A DNA stretch of 37,162 nt from an uncultured Asticcacaulis sp. (GCA_946482045.1 CAMLPZ010000004.1:1-37162), one strand, 5' to 3'. Shown: positions 1 to 8,615, counted from the stretch's first letter. The notes: generated from the sequence alone by a model not told the origin. Numbers and translations: made by a program.

Positions 1-674
1 CCGCCAAGGCCTGGGCGCCCGAAGCCGCCTACCGCAACGGCAAATACTATTTCTATGCGCCCGTCGGGCAGGACAAGATCGGCGTGGCCGTCAGCAAGAA
101 GCCCGAAGGGCCGTTCGTGGATGCGCGGTCCGACGCTCTGGTCGACAAGGCCCGTGACACCAACGTCGGCGCCGAACCGATCGATCCCGCTGTTTTTGTC
201 GATGACGACGGTCAGGCCTACATGCTTTTCGGCACCCGCGTCCCCAAGATCGTCAAGCTGAAGCGCGACATGATCCACCTGGCCGGGCCGATCGAAGACC
301 TGAAGGTCTTGGGCTTCCCGGCGGAAGATCCCAAAAAGAAATATGGTGAGGCGCCCTTCCTGCATAAGCGCAACGGCCTTTATTATTTCAGCTTCTCGAC
401 CGGATGGCCGGGGCAGATCGTCTACGCGACATCGACCTCCCCCATGGGACCCTATACCTATCGCGGTGTGATCCTCGACTACCTGCCGATCAGTACCAAT
501 CACCAGGCGATCCTGGAGCGGAAGGGACGATCCTACCTGTTCTATCACAACAAGCTGCTGCCGGGTGGCGGCGATCACAAGCGATCGATCGCCATCGAGG
601 AAATGACCTACAATCCCGACGGCACCATCAACCCGGTGACGCCAACCCAGGAAGGCGTCGGCCCCGTGAAATAA
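1..674 (+). CDS. GH43 family glycosidase, 3' part only
   Basis: The open frame enters from the left edge (first whole codon at base 3) and stops at TAA 672-674, leaving 223 residues without the N-terminus or signal peptide. It begins in the conserved GH43 WAPE segment (WAPEAAYRNGKYYFY). Next come a DPAVFVDDDGQAY segment, which is the usual place of the pKa-modulating Asp, EAPFLHKRNGLYYF with the expected general-acid Glu, and TNHQAILERKGRSYLFYHN with the conserved His. The final RSIAIEEMTYNPDGTI is typical of the arabinofuranosidase/beta-xylosidase part of the family. Members remove arabinose or xylose from arabinoxylan, arabinan or arabinogalactan side chains; the exact substrate cannot be read here. 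It converges on iolG with only 20 bp between the stops and no clear terminator. Family assignment is firm, subfamily is not. Confidence 0.9.
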   Translation, partial: AKAWAPEAAYRNGKYYFYAPVGQDKIGVAVSKKPEGPFVDARSDALVDKARDTNVGAEPIDPAVFVDDDGQAYMLFGTRVPKIVKLKRDMIHLAGPIEDLKVLGFPAEDPKKKYGEAPFLHKRNGLYYFSFSTGWPGQIVYATSTSPMGPYTYRGVILDYLPISTNHQAILERKGRSYLFYHNKLLPGGGDHKRSIAIEEMTYNPDGTINPVTPTQEGVGPVK

Positions 675-694
675 GGCCGTCCTCTCGCCGGCTC

Positions 695-1675
695 CTACAG
701 TTTGACGACCTGGCCTGAAGCCACCGATTCCGCGGCGGCTTCGGCCAGCGCCAGGGCGCGGACGGCGTCGTCAAAGCCGACGAGGGGTTTGGCCTTGCCC
801 GCGAGAACCTCGGCGAAATGGTGCATTTCCGTGCGGTAGGCCTCTGCATAGCGGTCGAGGAAGAAATTCTGGAGCGAATCGAGTGCCGGACCGTTTTCGC
901 CCCAGTGCGAAACCGTCGACTCCAGGACGTTGTCCGCCTTCAAGAGCCCCTTCGAGCCATAGGCTTCGATCCGCTGGTCGTAGCCGTAACCGGACCGGCG
1001 CGAATTGCTGATGACGCAGATCTTGCCCGATGGTGTCTTCAGCACGGTCTTTGCCGTGTCGACGTCGCCGGCGGCGCCGATGCCCGGATCGACCAGGCAG
1101 GACGCACTGGCAAAGACTTCCGAGGGTTCCTCGCCAAGCAGAAACCGCGCCATGTCGAAATCGTGGATCGCCATGTCCTTGAAGAGGCCGCCCGAGACCT
1201 TGACATAGGCGATGGGCGGCGGGGCCGGGTCGTGGCTGATGATCGAGACGCTTTCCAATGCCCCGATCCGTCCGTCGGCAAGCTGTGCCTTCAATGCGCC
1301 GAAGTGCCGGTCGAAGCGCCGGTTGAAACCGAGCAGTAAGGGCTTGTCGCCGCCCAGCGCGCCAGCGGCGCTCCGGGCTGTGGCCAGGCTCTGATCGATG
1401 GGTTTTTCGCACAGGACGGCCTTGCCGGCGGCGATGGCCTTCAGCGTCTGGTCGAGGTGTTGGTCGGTCGGTGAGGCGATGATGACGCCCTTGACCGACG
1501 GGTCGCTAAGCACGCTGCCGAACGTGCTGACGCTTGCGCCGAGGTCCTGTGCGAGGGTCTGGGCGCTGTCGCCGACCGGGTCGACGATGGAATGCAGACG
1601 CAACAGCGGATGATCGAAAACATTCCTGGCGTGGATACGACCGATACGCCCGGCGCCGATAACCGCGATGTCCAT
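695..1675 (-). CDS. iolG: myo-inositol 2-dehydrogenase
   Basis: Gfo/Idh/MocA oxidoreductase of 326 residues that oxidises myo-inositol to 2-keto-myo-inositol (scyllo-inosose) with NAD+, the first catabolic step, in the cytoplasm. The N-terminus carries the Rossmann motif GAGRIG (residues 8-13). EKP is at 90-92, and the GGLFKDMAIHDFD segment holds Asp167 and His171, matching Lys97, Asp172 and His176 of the Bacillus enzyme. Two adjacent ATG codons exist (1678 and 1675). The AGGAG lies only 3 bases before the first and 6 before the second, so 1675 is preferred. The gene is divergent from iolR, with the shared 152-bp gap carrying an IolR-type palindrome and a good promoter. A close relative such as scyllo-inositol dehydrogenase is possible, but the context favours IolG. 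Confidence 0.9.
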   Translation of the reverse strand: MDIAVIGAGRIGRIHARNVFDHPLLRLHSIVDPVGDSAQTLAQDLGASVSTFGSVLSDPSVKGVIIASPTDQHLDQTLKAIAAGKAVLCEKPIDQSLATARSAAGALGGDKPLLLGFNRRFDRHFGALKAQLADGRIGALESVSIISHDPAPPPIAYVKVSGGLFKDMAIHDFDMARFLLGEEPSEVFASASCLVDPGIGAAGDVDTAKTVLKTPSGKICVISNSRRSGYGYDQRIEAYGSKGLLKADNVLESTVSHWGENGPALDSLQNFFLDRYAEAYRTEMHHFAEVLAGKAKPLVGFDDAVRALALAEAAAESVASGQVVKL

Positions 1676-1711
1676 CATGTGCTCCTCTGCATGGCGTCCT
1701 GCGGGCGCCTC

Positions 1712-1765
1712 GAAATTTTTATTCCATTGTTGGAATGATTATATGATGTTACGGTTATCATTCAA
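1712..1765 (-). promoter_or_regulatory. iolG promoter with IolR-type operator
   Basis: On the minus strand TTGAAT (1760-1765) and a perfect TATAAT (1738-1743) are 16 bp apart, placing the start near 1731. Just downstream lies GGAA-TAAAAA-TTTC (1712-1725). This is one base from the GGAA-N6-TTCC palindrome and shares its whole spacer with the perfect site before ibpA. A repressor bound there would block early elongation or open-complex formation. The assignment to IolR rests on family knowledge and recurrence of the site. Confidence 0.6.
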
Positions 1766-1783
1766 AAGTCAAGCCGCAAGCTT

Positions 1784-1802
1784 GGAACGGAAATTCTATA
1801 AT
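1784..1802 (+). promoter_or_regulatory. iolR -10 element with IolR-type operator
   Basis: GGAA-CGGAAA-TTCT (1784-1797) runs straight into a perfect TATAAT (1797-1802), 28 bases before the iolR start codon. No good -35 is visible. The pattern GGAA-N6-TTCTATA recurs before iolC, which suggests autoregulation of iolR through an operator touching the -10. Confidence 0.5.
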
Positions 1803-1830
1803 AAAGCCAATTGAGAACTATGGAGCAGAT

Positions 1831-2700
1831 ATGCTGGGCGAGGATGAAGATCTTGAAACCGGTACTGAGGCACCGGATAGCCTGGAGACCCTGAGGTCGA
1901 CGATCGTCCAGGGTTACGAAGACCTCTCCAGGCGTATGAAGCAGGTCGCGACCTTTGTGCTGGACAAGCCGGAGGACGTCGCCTTCGAAACGCTGGCCGT
2001 GATCGCGGATCGCGCGGATGTCCAGCCGTCGGCCATCGTACGCTTCGCCAAGAGCCTGGGCTATCCTGGCGCCAGCCAGATGCAGAAGGTGATCCGGGAT
2101 GAGCTTCTCGCCAACCATATGACCCTGGCCTATGGCGAGCGCGCGCGTCAGTTCAAGGCGACTAGCGGTGAGGCGGACGGCGCGACGGACGATATCCTGG
2201 GGGAATATGTCGAAGCGGACCTGGTGTCCCTCAACCATTTGCGCCAGTCGATCAGCGCCGCGCAGATCCGTGAGGCCAATGCGGTGATCGCCCAGGCCAG
2301 CACGGTCTATATCGCCGGCTTCCGTCGCGCCTTCCCGCCAGCGGCATACATGGCCTACGCGCTGCAACGCGCCGGCAAGCGCACGTGTTTTATCGATGGG
2401 ACTGGCGGATTGTGGGCGAATCAGATTCGCGGCATCCAGCCCAATGACCTTCTCATCGCCATCAGCTTCCGGCCATATGCCGAAGAGACGGTCAAGTGCC
2501 ACGCCATCGCACTGGAACGTGGGGCGCCGGTCCTGTCCATTACGGACTCGAATGTCTCCCCGCTGGTCAAGGGGTCCGGGCAGGTCCTGCTTGTCCGGGA
2601 TGCCGAGGTTCGCTCCTTCCGGTCGCTCACCGCGACCCTCTGCCTCGTCCAAAGCCTTGTGATCTCTTATGCGTTCGCCAGTCAGGAACACGACAACTAG
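1831..2700 (+). CDS. iolR: RpiR/MurR-family transcriptional regulator of inositol genes
   Basis: A 289-residue protein with an N-terminal RpiR-type helix-turn-helix (about residues 15-95, including QPSAIVRFAKSLGYPGASQMQ) and a C-terminal SIS sugar-binding domain (about 130-265). Alphaproteobacterial IolR repressors of this architecture control iol genes and respond to an inositol catabolic intermediate. The start is supported by GGAG five bases upstream of ATG 1831. It sits between iolG and iolC, with palindromes of GGAA-N6-TTCC type on both sides. Likely autoregulated, judging from the operator abutting its own -10. Function is inferred from family and position; the exact effector cannot be seen. 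Confidence 0.88.
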   Translation: MLGEDEDLETGTEAPDSLETLRSTIVQGYEDLSRRMKQVATFVLDKPEDVAFETLAVIADRADVQPSAIVRFAKSLGYPGASQMQKVIRDELLANHMTLAYGERARQFKATSGEADGATDDILGEYVEADLVSLNHLRQSISAAQIREANAVIAQASTVYIAGFRRAFPPAAYMAYALQRAGKRTCFIDGTGGLWANQIRGIQPNDLLIAISFRPYAEETVKCHAIALERGAPVLSITDSNVSPLVKGSGQVLLVRDAEVRSFRSLTATLCLVQSLVISYAFASQEHDN

Positions 2701-2724
2701 TTGTAGTTGGCGGTGAAATGACAA

Positions 2725-2762
2725 TTGCATTTTTAAAAAAGAAGGAATAAATATTCTATATC
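2725..2762 (+). promoter_or_regulatory. iolCDEB promoter region with IolR-type operator
   Basis: GGAA-TAAATA-TTCT (2744-2757) is followed directly by TATATC (2757-2762), mirroring the iolR arrangement. TTGCAT (2725-2730) lies 17 bp before TAAATA (2748-2753), an alternative -35/-10 pair in which the operator spacer is the -10. Either way the site covers the promoter. Start codon at 2804. Confidence 0.5.
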
Positions 2763-2803
2763 AAGAAATGGTGGCTTAGCCGTGGGAAAAGGAAACCGAC
2801 ACA

Positions 2804-4759
2804 ATGGATGCCAGGCAGACGGGACCAGACGTTATTACGCTCGGCCGTTCCAGCGTCGATTTGTACGGTGAGCAGATTGGCGGTCGCCTCGAGGATATGG
2901 CATCTTTTGCCAAGTATGTCGGTGGAAGCCCGACCAATACCGCGATCGGCGCCGCCCGCCTGGGTCTGAATGCCGGACTGATCACCCGGGTCGGTGCCGA
3001 TCACATGGGCCGCTTCATCCTGGAAACCCTCGCAAAGGAAGGCGTCGATACCACGGGCGTGGTTTCGGACGCGGAACGCCTGACCGCCCTGGTTATCCTC
3101 GGAATTGTCGACAAGGAGACCTTCCCGCTTATCTTCTATCGTGAGAACTGCGCGGACATGGCGATCGATATCGCCGATATAGACCCCAGCTGGCTGGCTT
3201 CCGCCCGATCTCTAGTCATCGACGGAACGCATCTTTCGCGGCCGAACGTCTTTGACGCCAGTCTCCAGGCGGTCCGGGCCGTAAAGGCCTCAGGTGGCAA
3301 GATCATTTTCGATATCGACTATCGTCCGGTCCTGTGGGGCCTGACGTCCCGGGACATGGGCGAACAGCGCTACGTGTCCAATGCGGAGGTTACGCGGCGT
3401 CTCGCGGTTGTTGCGCCGCTCTGCGATCTCATCATCGGGACCGAAGAGGAAATCCGCATTCTCGGCGGGCAGGAAAACGTCATCGACGCCCTCAAGGCCA
3501 TCCGCAAGGTCTCGGACGCCGTCCTGGTGTGCAAGCTGGGCGCGGAGGGCTGCGCCATCTTCGACAGGGAGATCCCGGATCAGGTCGATCAGGCGCTCAC
3601 CGTTCCTGGCTTCCCTATCGACGTCATGAATGTGCTCGGCGCCGGGGACGCGTTCAGCGCGGGCTTCCTGCGGGGCTGGTTGCGCGGCGAGGATCTTTAT
3701 ACCTGCGGCCTGTGGGGCAATGCCTGCGGCGCCATCGTGGTCACCCGGCACGGCTGTGCGCCGGCGATGCCCACCTTCCCCGAGCTTGAAGCCTTCCTTG
3801 AGACGCAGCACCCGATGTCGGCGGATGCCGTAGCCGAACTCGATCACATTCACTGGGCGACGACGCGCCATCGCGACTACGAATCGCTGACCGTGCTGGC
3901 CATGGATCACCGTTTCCAGTTCGAGGAACTCGCGGCTGATCTGGGTGCGGACCTGAGCCGGGTGTCGGCCTTCAAGCGGCTGGCCCTGCGCGCCGTGGAC
4001 AATCTCGCCAACGGCAATGAGACCTTCGGCGTGCTGCTGGACGGCAAGTATGGCTCGGAAGCCCTCAGCGAGGCCGCCCACACGACCTACTGGATCGGCC
4101 GGCCCGTAGAGGTGCCGAAATCCCGTCCGCTGCGTTTCGAAACCGGGCCGGACGTCGGCCTGGAGCTCAATTCGTGGCCTGCCAACCACGTCGTGAAGTG
4201 CCTGGTCTTCTACCATCCCGATGACGAGGCGGGCCTGCGCGCCGAGCAGGAAGGCCAACTCATCATCCTGTTCGACGCCTGCCGAAGGTCGGGTCACGAG
4301 TTGCTTCTCGAACTCATTCTGCCGCCGGACATGCCGGTCGATGCCCATACCCGCAGCCGCGCGATCCAGCGCCTGTATGACCTGGGCATCAAGCCGGACT
4401 GGTGGAAATTGGAGCCCGTCGCCGACATCGATGTGTGGACAAATATCGACGCTGTCATATCTTCCAACGATCCGCTGTGCCGCGGCATTGTCGTCCTGGG
4501 CCAATCGGCACCGGAGGAGGAATTGTTGCGCGCCTTCGAGACCTCGGCCGGCTTCTCCTGCGTGAAAGGCTTTGCCATTGGCCGCACTATTTTCCATGAT
4601 GTGGCTGCCCAGTGGTTGACCGGGACGATCGACGACGATAGCGCCGTGCGTGAAATGGCGAAGAAGTTGTCCCGGCTGGTCTCGGGATGGCAGGAAATGC
4701 GGCGGGCGGCATCGGGTGCCGTTTCCAGGCCGTCGAGTATAAAGGAAACGGCGGCGTGA
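2804..4759 (+). CDS. iolC: 5-dehydro-2-deoxygluconokinase fused to DUF2090 aldolase-like domain
   Basis: A 651-residue two-domain protein. Residues 1-335 are a PfkB/ribokinase-type kinase with GGSPTNTAIGAARLG near 40-54 and GAGDAFSAGF, whose Asp282 is the expected catalytic base. This half phosphorylates 5-dehydro-2-deoxy-D-gluconate (DKG). Residues from about 345 to 640 form a DUF2090 domain, starting at VLAMDHRFQFEELA and including LLDGKYGSEAL and WWKLEP. The domain resembles TIM-barrel aldolases and, by context, should split DKG-phosphate into dihydroxyacetone phosphate and malonate semialdehyde. No separate iolJ is present in the window. This fusion is known in alphaproteobacterial iol clusters; the aldolase role is inference. 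The stop codon overlaps the iolD start (GTGA), so translation is probably coupled. Confidence 0.92.
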   Translation: MDARQTGPDVITLGRSSVDLYGEQIGGRLEDMASFAKYVGGSPTNTAIGAARLGLNAGLITRVGADHMGRFILETLAKEGVDTTGVVSDAERLTALVILGIVDKETFPLIFYRENCADMAIDIADIDPSWLASARSLVIDGTHLSRPNVFDASLQAVRAVKASGGKIIFDIDYRPVLWGLTSRDMGEQRYVSNAEVTRRLAVVAPLCDLIIGTEEEIRILGGQENVIDALKAIRKVSDAVLVCKLGAEGCAIFDREIPDQVDQALTVPGFPIDVMNVLGAGDAFSAGFLRGWLRGEDLYTCGLWGNACGAIVVTRHGCAPAMPTFPELEAFLETQHPMSADAVAELDHIHWATTRHRDYESLTVLAMDHRFQFEELAADLGADLSRVSAFKRLALRAVDNLANGNETFGVLLDGKYGSEALSEAAHTTYWIGRPVEVPKSRPLRFETGPDVGLELNSWPANHVVKCLVFYHPDDEAGLRAEQEGQLIILFDACRRSGHELLLELILPPDMPVDAHTRSRAIQRLYDLGIKPDWWKLEPVADIDVWTNIDAVISSNDPLCRGIVVLGQSAPEEELLRAFETSAGFSCVKGFAIGRTIFHDVAAQWLTGTIDDDSAVREMAKKLSRLVSGWQEMRRAASGAVSRPSSIKETAA

Positions 4760-6603
4760 GCCACATCCGGCTAACCATGGCCCAGGCCCTGACGCGCTAT
4801 CTGGTGGCGCAGTCCGTGGAGACGCAAAACGGCGTCGTGCCTTTTTTCGCAGGCATGTGGGCTATCTTCGGGCACGGCAATGTCGCCGGTCTGGGCGAAG
4901 CGCTCTACGAATGGCGTGACGACCTGCCGACCTACCGGGCCCACAACGAACAGGGCATGGCGCATGCTGCGATCGCCTACGCCAAGCAATGGAAACGCCA
5001 GCGTGCTTTTGCATGCACGACCTCCATCGGGCCTGGCGCCACCAATATGGTAACCGCGGCGGCACTGGCCCACATCAACCGCCTGCCTGTCCTGTTCCTG
5101 CCGGGCGACGTCTTCGCCTCGCGCCGCCCGGACCCGGTCCTGCAGCAGATCGAAGACTTCGGCGACGGCACGGTCTCGGCCAACGACTGCTTCCGGCCGG
5201 TGTCGCGCTACTTCGACCGGATCTCGCGGCCGGAGCAGATACTGAAGGCCTTGCCGAGGGCCATGGCGGTCCTGACCGATCCAACTGACTGCGGCCCGGT
5301 CACCCTAGCGTTGTGCCAGGACGTGCAGGCCGAGGCCTTTGATTTCCCGGTGACCTTCTTCGCGCCCCGGACCTGGCTGATCCGCAGGCCGCCCGCGGAT
5401 GCGACGTCGCTTGCGGCGTTGAAAGACCGCGTCGCCGCAGCAAAAAAGCCGATCATGATCGTCGGGGGCGGCATGCGTTATTCCGGTGCCGAAGAGGTCG
5501 TGGCGGCGTTCTCGGAACGTCATGGCATACCCTTTTGCGAAACCCAGGCCGGCAAGGGCGCGATCCCTTATGACCATCCGCTGAACCTGGGCGCCATCGG
5601 CGTGACGGGAACCGACGCGGCGAACCAGGCGGCGGGTGAGGCCGACCTCATTCTGGCGCTGGGCACCCGCCTGCAGGATTTCACGACCGCCTCGGCCTCG
5701 CTTTTCAGGCCGGACGCCGTGCTGGCCGCGGTCAATGTCGCGCCGTTCGACGCCTACAAGTTCGATGCCCTGCCGGTCGTCGGTGACGTCCGTACCGTGT
5801 TTGAAGCCCTTGATCTCGACTATTTCGCGCCGGCCGGCTGGGTTGACCAGGTGCGCAGCGCACGACAAAGCTGGGACGCCGCCATCGACGCATTGATCGC
5901 GCCCAATGGCCAGGCGACGGAGGCCCGCGTCCTTGGCGCGCTCATGCGCGCGGCCGACCCGAACGCCATCGTCGTGGCCGCCGCCGGCGGCCTGCCTGGC
6001 GACATGCACAAGATCTGGCGCACCCGTGTCTCGGGCGGATATCACATGGAATATGGCTATTCCTGCATGGGCTATGAAATCGCCGGCGGGCTGGGTGTCG
6101 CCCTGGCCGAGCCGGCCCGCCCGGTCTTCGTGCTGGTCGGCGACGGCAGCTACCTGATGATGAATTCCGAGATCGCCACGGCGGTGATGATGGGCGTCGA
6201 TTTGACTCTCATCGTTGTCGACAATCGCGCTTTCGGTTGCATTCACCGGCTCCAGCGGTCGGTGGGCGGCCAGCCGTTCAACAATCGCCTGACCGACAGC
6301 TGGCAAAAGGTGATGCCCGACATCGACTTCGTGGCGCATGCAGCCGCGATGGGCGCTCAGGCGGAAAAGGTCGCGGACATCGCGGCGCTCGAAGCCGCGG
6401 TCGGCCGCGCCGCCACCGCGCCGGGCGTGAAGGTGATCGTGATCGAGACCGACGCGACGGCCGGCACCGACGCCGGCGGGACCTGGTGGGATGTCGCCGT
6501 TCCGGAAGTGTCGTCCTCCCCGGCGGTGCGATCCGCCCGCGCGGCCTACGCGCAAAAGCGCTCGGAAATCGAATTCGGAAAAAAAAGGGAAAATCTCCAA
6601 TGA
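4756..6603 (+). CDS. iolD: 3D-(3,5/4)-trihydroxycyclohexane-1,2-dione hydrolase
   Basis: Thiamine-diphosphate enzyme of the acetolactate-synthase fold, 615 residues, that opens the diketone ring to 5-deoxy-D-glucuronate. The cofactor-activating Glu lies in RAHNEQGMAH (Glu65), and the ThDP/Mg motif starts with GDGS at 462-465 and continues to VVDNRAFGC. The start chosen is GTG 4756. It overlaps the iolC stop as GTGA, has AAGGA nine bases upstream, and gives the usual IolD N-terminus (SHIRLTMAQALTRYL). An upstream ATG at 4687 would add 23 residues that overlap iolC coding sequence and look unlike the family. The 3' end overlaps iolE by ATGA. Confidence 0.93.
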   Translation: MSHIRLTMAQALTRYLVAQSVETQNGVVPFFAGMWAIFGHGNVAGLGEALYEWRDDLPTYRAHNEQGMAHAAIAYAKQWKRQRAFACTTSIGPGATNMVTAAALAHINRLPVLFLPGDVFASRRPDPVLQQIEDFGDGTVSANDCFRPVSRYFDRISRPEQILKALPRAMAVLTDPTDCGPVTLALCQDVQAEAFDFPVTFFAPRTWLIRRPPADATSLAALKDRVAAAKKPIMIVGGGMRYSGAEEVVAAFSERHGIPFCETQAGKGAIPYDHPLNLGAIGVTGTDAANQAAGEADLILALGTRLQDFTTASASLFRPDAVLAAVNVAPFDAYKFDALPVVGDVRTVFEALDLDYFAPAGWVDQVRSARQSWDAAIDALIAPNGQATEARVLGALMRAADPNAIVVAAAGGLPGDMHKIWRTRVSGGYHMEYGYSCMGYEIAGGLGVALAEPARPVFVLVGDGSYLMMNSEIATAVMMGVDLTLIVVDNRAFGCIHRLQRSVGGQPFNNRLTDSWQKVMPDIDFVAHAAAMGAQAEKVADIAALEAAVGRAATAPGVKVIVIETDATAGTDAGGTWWDVAVPEVSSSPAVRSARAAYAQKRSEIEFGKKRENLQ

Positions 6604-7505
6604 GCATCCAATTTGGCGTCAGTCCTATCGCCTGGATCAATGACGACATGCCCGAGTTGGGAGGGGATACACCGCTCGAAAGCGTGCTGAAGGACATTGC
6701 CGAGATCGGCTTCGCCGGCTCGGAACTGGGCGGCGCCTTCCCAAAGGACCCTGCCGCGCTGAGGGCACTCCTCGGCCGCTTCAATCTGGATCTCGTTGGT
6801 GGCTGGTATAGCTGCGAACTTCTGACGCGTGACGCCGAGGCGGAAATCGCCGCGCTTCAGAGCCATCTCGCCCTGCTGCTGGCCATGGGCAGCCGGGTCT
6901 TCGTCATCGCCGAGACCAGCAACGCCATCCATGGCCAGATGCAAACGCCGCTGAAAGCCCGGCCGCATCTCGACGAAGCCGGCTGGGCGCAGTTCGGCGC
7001 CCGCCTGAGCGCCGTGGCCGACTATGTCGGCGCGCGCGGACTGAAGCTCGCCTATCACTACCACCTTGGCACGGTCGTCCAGGACGCGGCGGACCTGGAA
7101 GCCTTCTTCCGCCACACCGGCGGCAATGTCGGCGTGACGCTGGACACGGGCCATGCCGTCCTGGGCGGCATCGATCCGCATCAGGTGATCGCCAACCACC
7201 CGGATCGGATCGTCCACGTCCATTGCAAAGATGTCCGTCAGTCCGTCTTCGATGCCACGGCTGGCAAGGACGACAGCTTCCTGAACGGCGTGCTGGCGGG
7301 GATGTTCACCGTGCCCGGCGACGGCTCGATCGACTTCGACCGCATCATGCAGGGCCTGAAAGCCATCCAATACAGTGGCTGGATCATAATCGAGGCCGAA
7401 CAGGACCCGGCCAAGGCCGATCCGCGCACCTATGCTGAGATGGGGTTGAAGACCCTGAAGGAGGCCGCGCGCAAGGCCGGCCTGGTCGAAGCGGTTGCGG
7501 CATGA
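6600..7505 (+). CDS. iolE: myo-inosose-2 dehydratase
   Basis: A 301-residue TIM-barrel protein of the xylose-isomerase-like family. It dehydrates 2-keto-myo-inositol to the trihydroxycyclohexane-dione used by IolD. The N-terminus FGVSPIAWINDDMPELGG is characteristic of IolE, and HYHLGTVVQ, TLDTGHAVLGG, HVHCKD and IIIEAEQDP supply the metal-binding His, Asp and Glu positions. ATG 6600 overlaps the iolD stop (ATGA) and has AGGGA upstream; longer reading frames to the left belong to a shadow of iolD. The stop in turn overlaps iolB by ATGA. Confidence 0.93.
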   Translation: MSIQFGVSPIAWINDDMPELGGDTPLESVLKDIAEIGFAGSELGGAFPKDPAALRALLGRFNLDLVGGWYSCELLTRDAEAEIAALQSHLALLLAMGSRVFVIAETSNAIHGQMQTPLKARPHLDEAGWAQFGARLSAVADYVGARGLKLAYHYHLGTVVQDAADLEAFFRHTGGNVGVTLDTGHAVLGGIDPHQVIANHPDRIVHVHCKDVRQSVFDATAGKDDSFLNGVLAGMFTVPGDGSIDFDRIMQGLKAIQYSGWIIIEAEQDPAKADPRTYAEMGLKTLKEAARKAGLVEAVAA

Positions 7506-8305
7506 GCACCCTCAGGGTCCGGCCGCATACGCCGGATGAAACGGGCCGGGTGCTGAACGTCACGCCGCAGAGCGCCGGCTGGGAGCGCGTCGGATTTTCG
7601 GTGGTCAGACTGTCGCCAGGCCAGTCCTTTTCGGGACAGGAAGTTACGCGCGAAACCTGCCTGGTGCTGGTCGCCGGAACCGCCGATGTCACAGTGGCGG
7701 ACACGGTGTTCGCGGCGGTCGGCGGCCGCGCGTCACCTTTTGAGGATGCGCCGCCCGGCGCCGTGTTCGTGCCGCCTGGCAAAGACTACACCGTCCACGC
7801 CCTGTCCGATGTAGAGCTGGCCGTGTGCACCGCGCCTGGCGCGCCGGACTATGCGGCGCGGGCCATTCCCGGTCCGGAAATGAGCCGGGAGATTCGCGGA
7901 CGTGGCACCAATACGCGTTATGTTCGTAATATTCTGCCCCAGGACAAAGCGGCGCACAGCCTGCTGGTCGTCGAGGTGGTGACGCCGTCCGGGCACTGGT
8001 CGAGCTACCCGCCGCACAAGCACGACACGGCGGAGGCTGGCGTGGAGACGGCGCTGGAAGAAACCTATTATCACCGGCTCAATCCGCCGCAGGGCTTTGC
8101 CTTCCAACGCGTCTATACCGACGACCGGTCGCTGGATGAAACGGTCCTGATCGAGGACGGCGACGTCGTTATGGTGCCGCGCGGCTACCATCCGGTCGGG
8201 ACCGCGCATGGCTATGATCTCTACTATCTCAACGTCATGGCCGGACCTGAGCGCCGCTGGATTTTCCGTAACGATCCGGCGCACGAATGGATCGTCGCCG
8301 GTTAG
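7502..8305 (+). CDS. iolB: 5-deoxy-glucuronate isomerase
   Basis: A 267-residue bicupin of the KduI/IolB family, converting 5-deoxy-D-glucuronate to 5-dehydro-2-deoxy-D-gluconate, the substrate of IolC. The second cupin carries the metal ligands in PPHKHD (His172, His174), the LEETYYH segment and GYHPVG. Conserved PERRWIFRNDPAHEWI ends the protein. Its start overlaps iolE by four bases and it closes the iolCDEB transcription unit. Downstream only a weak plus-strand hairpin (8312-8324) is seen. Confidence 0.93.
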   Translation: MSTLRVRPHTPDETGRVLNVTPQSAGWERVGFSVVRLSPGQSFSGQEVTRETCLVLVAGTADVTVADTVFAAVGGRASPFEDAPPGAVFVPPGKDYTVHALSDVELAVCTAPGAPDYAARAIPGPEMSREIRGRGTNTRYVRNILPQDKAAHSLLVVEVVTPSGHWSSYPPHKHDTAEAGVETALEETYYHRLNPPQGFAFQRVYTDDRSLDETVLIEDGDVVMVPRGYHPVGTAHGYDLYYLNVMAGPERRWIFRNDPAHEWIVAG

Positions 8306-8344
8306 GACGTCGGCTTGTAAAGCCAGCACCTTTTGGTCTGAGAC

Positions 8345-8376
8345 AAAAAAAGCCCGGCATACGTGATGCCGGGCTT
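8345..8376 (-). terminator. Rho-independent terminator (left of two)
   Basis: An 11-bp perfect stem (8350-8360 with 8366-8376, loop of 5) is followed on the minus strand by seven T (8345-8351). It is oriented for minus-strand transcripts, about 240 bp beyond the receptor's own terminator. That suggests it ends a separate RNA starting near 8511. Confidence 0.85.
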
Positions 8377-8511
8377 GCAGGTTCAGCACGAATTAGGGAG
8401 TTGGAAAGGTCGTGCTGACGGGTTCGAGGGCGTTGCTCACCGGCGGCTCTGCGCGTTGAGTGAGCAAACGGATGCGGAAGACTTCTAAAAATTCGCGGCC
8501 AGCGTGCGGGA
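8345..8511 (-). ncRNA. Candidate small RNA with C-rich hairpin loop
   Basis: On the minus strand TTGACC (8541-8546) and TAAAGC (8518-8523), spaced by 17 bp, could start an RNA near 8511. The RNA would contain a 9-bp perfect hairpin (8383-8391 with 8410-8418) whose 18-nt loop includes CCTTTCC and CTCCC, then the strong terminator at 8345-8376. Unpaired C-rich loops are typical of alphaproteobacterial trans-acting sRNAs that bind ribosome sites. No known RNA family is recognised, and the promoter is only a moderate match. Confidence 0.35.
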
Positions 8512-8615
8512 TCGATCGCTTTAGCCATGTGTCAAGTTTAGGTCAAATTATTGGAAACGTCAATTTCATTTTTTATAAAAATGATAATATTGTTCCATTT
8601 CCGGTGCGCGTCGAC

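Noticed and set aside
1722..1735. TTCC-ATTGTT-GGAA, an everted version of the IolR-type site
   Set aside because: Half-sites point outward rather than inward; it arises because a proper site at 1712-1725 abuts another GGAA. It could matter for cooperative binding but is not counted as a site.
3290..4597. 435-codon minus-strand frame inside iolC, and similar long antisense frames in iolD and iatA
   Set aside because: All lie wholly opposite well-recognised genes and show no signal, domain or ribosome site.
8235..8528. 97-codon minus-strand frame in the iolB-receptor gap
   Set aside because: It reads through a strong terminator hairpin and into the iolB coding region, without a ribosome site.
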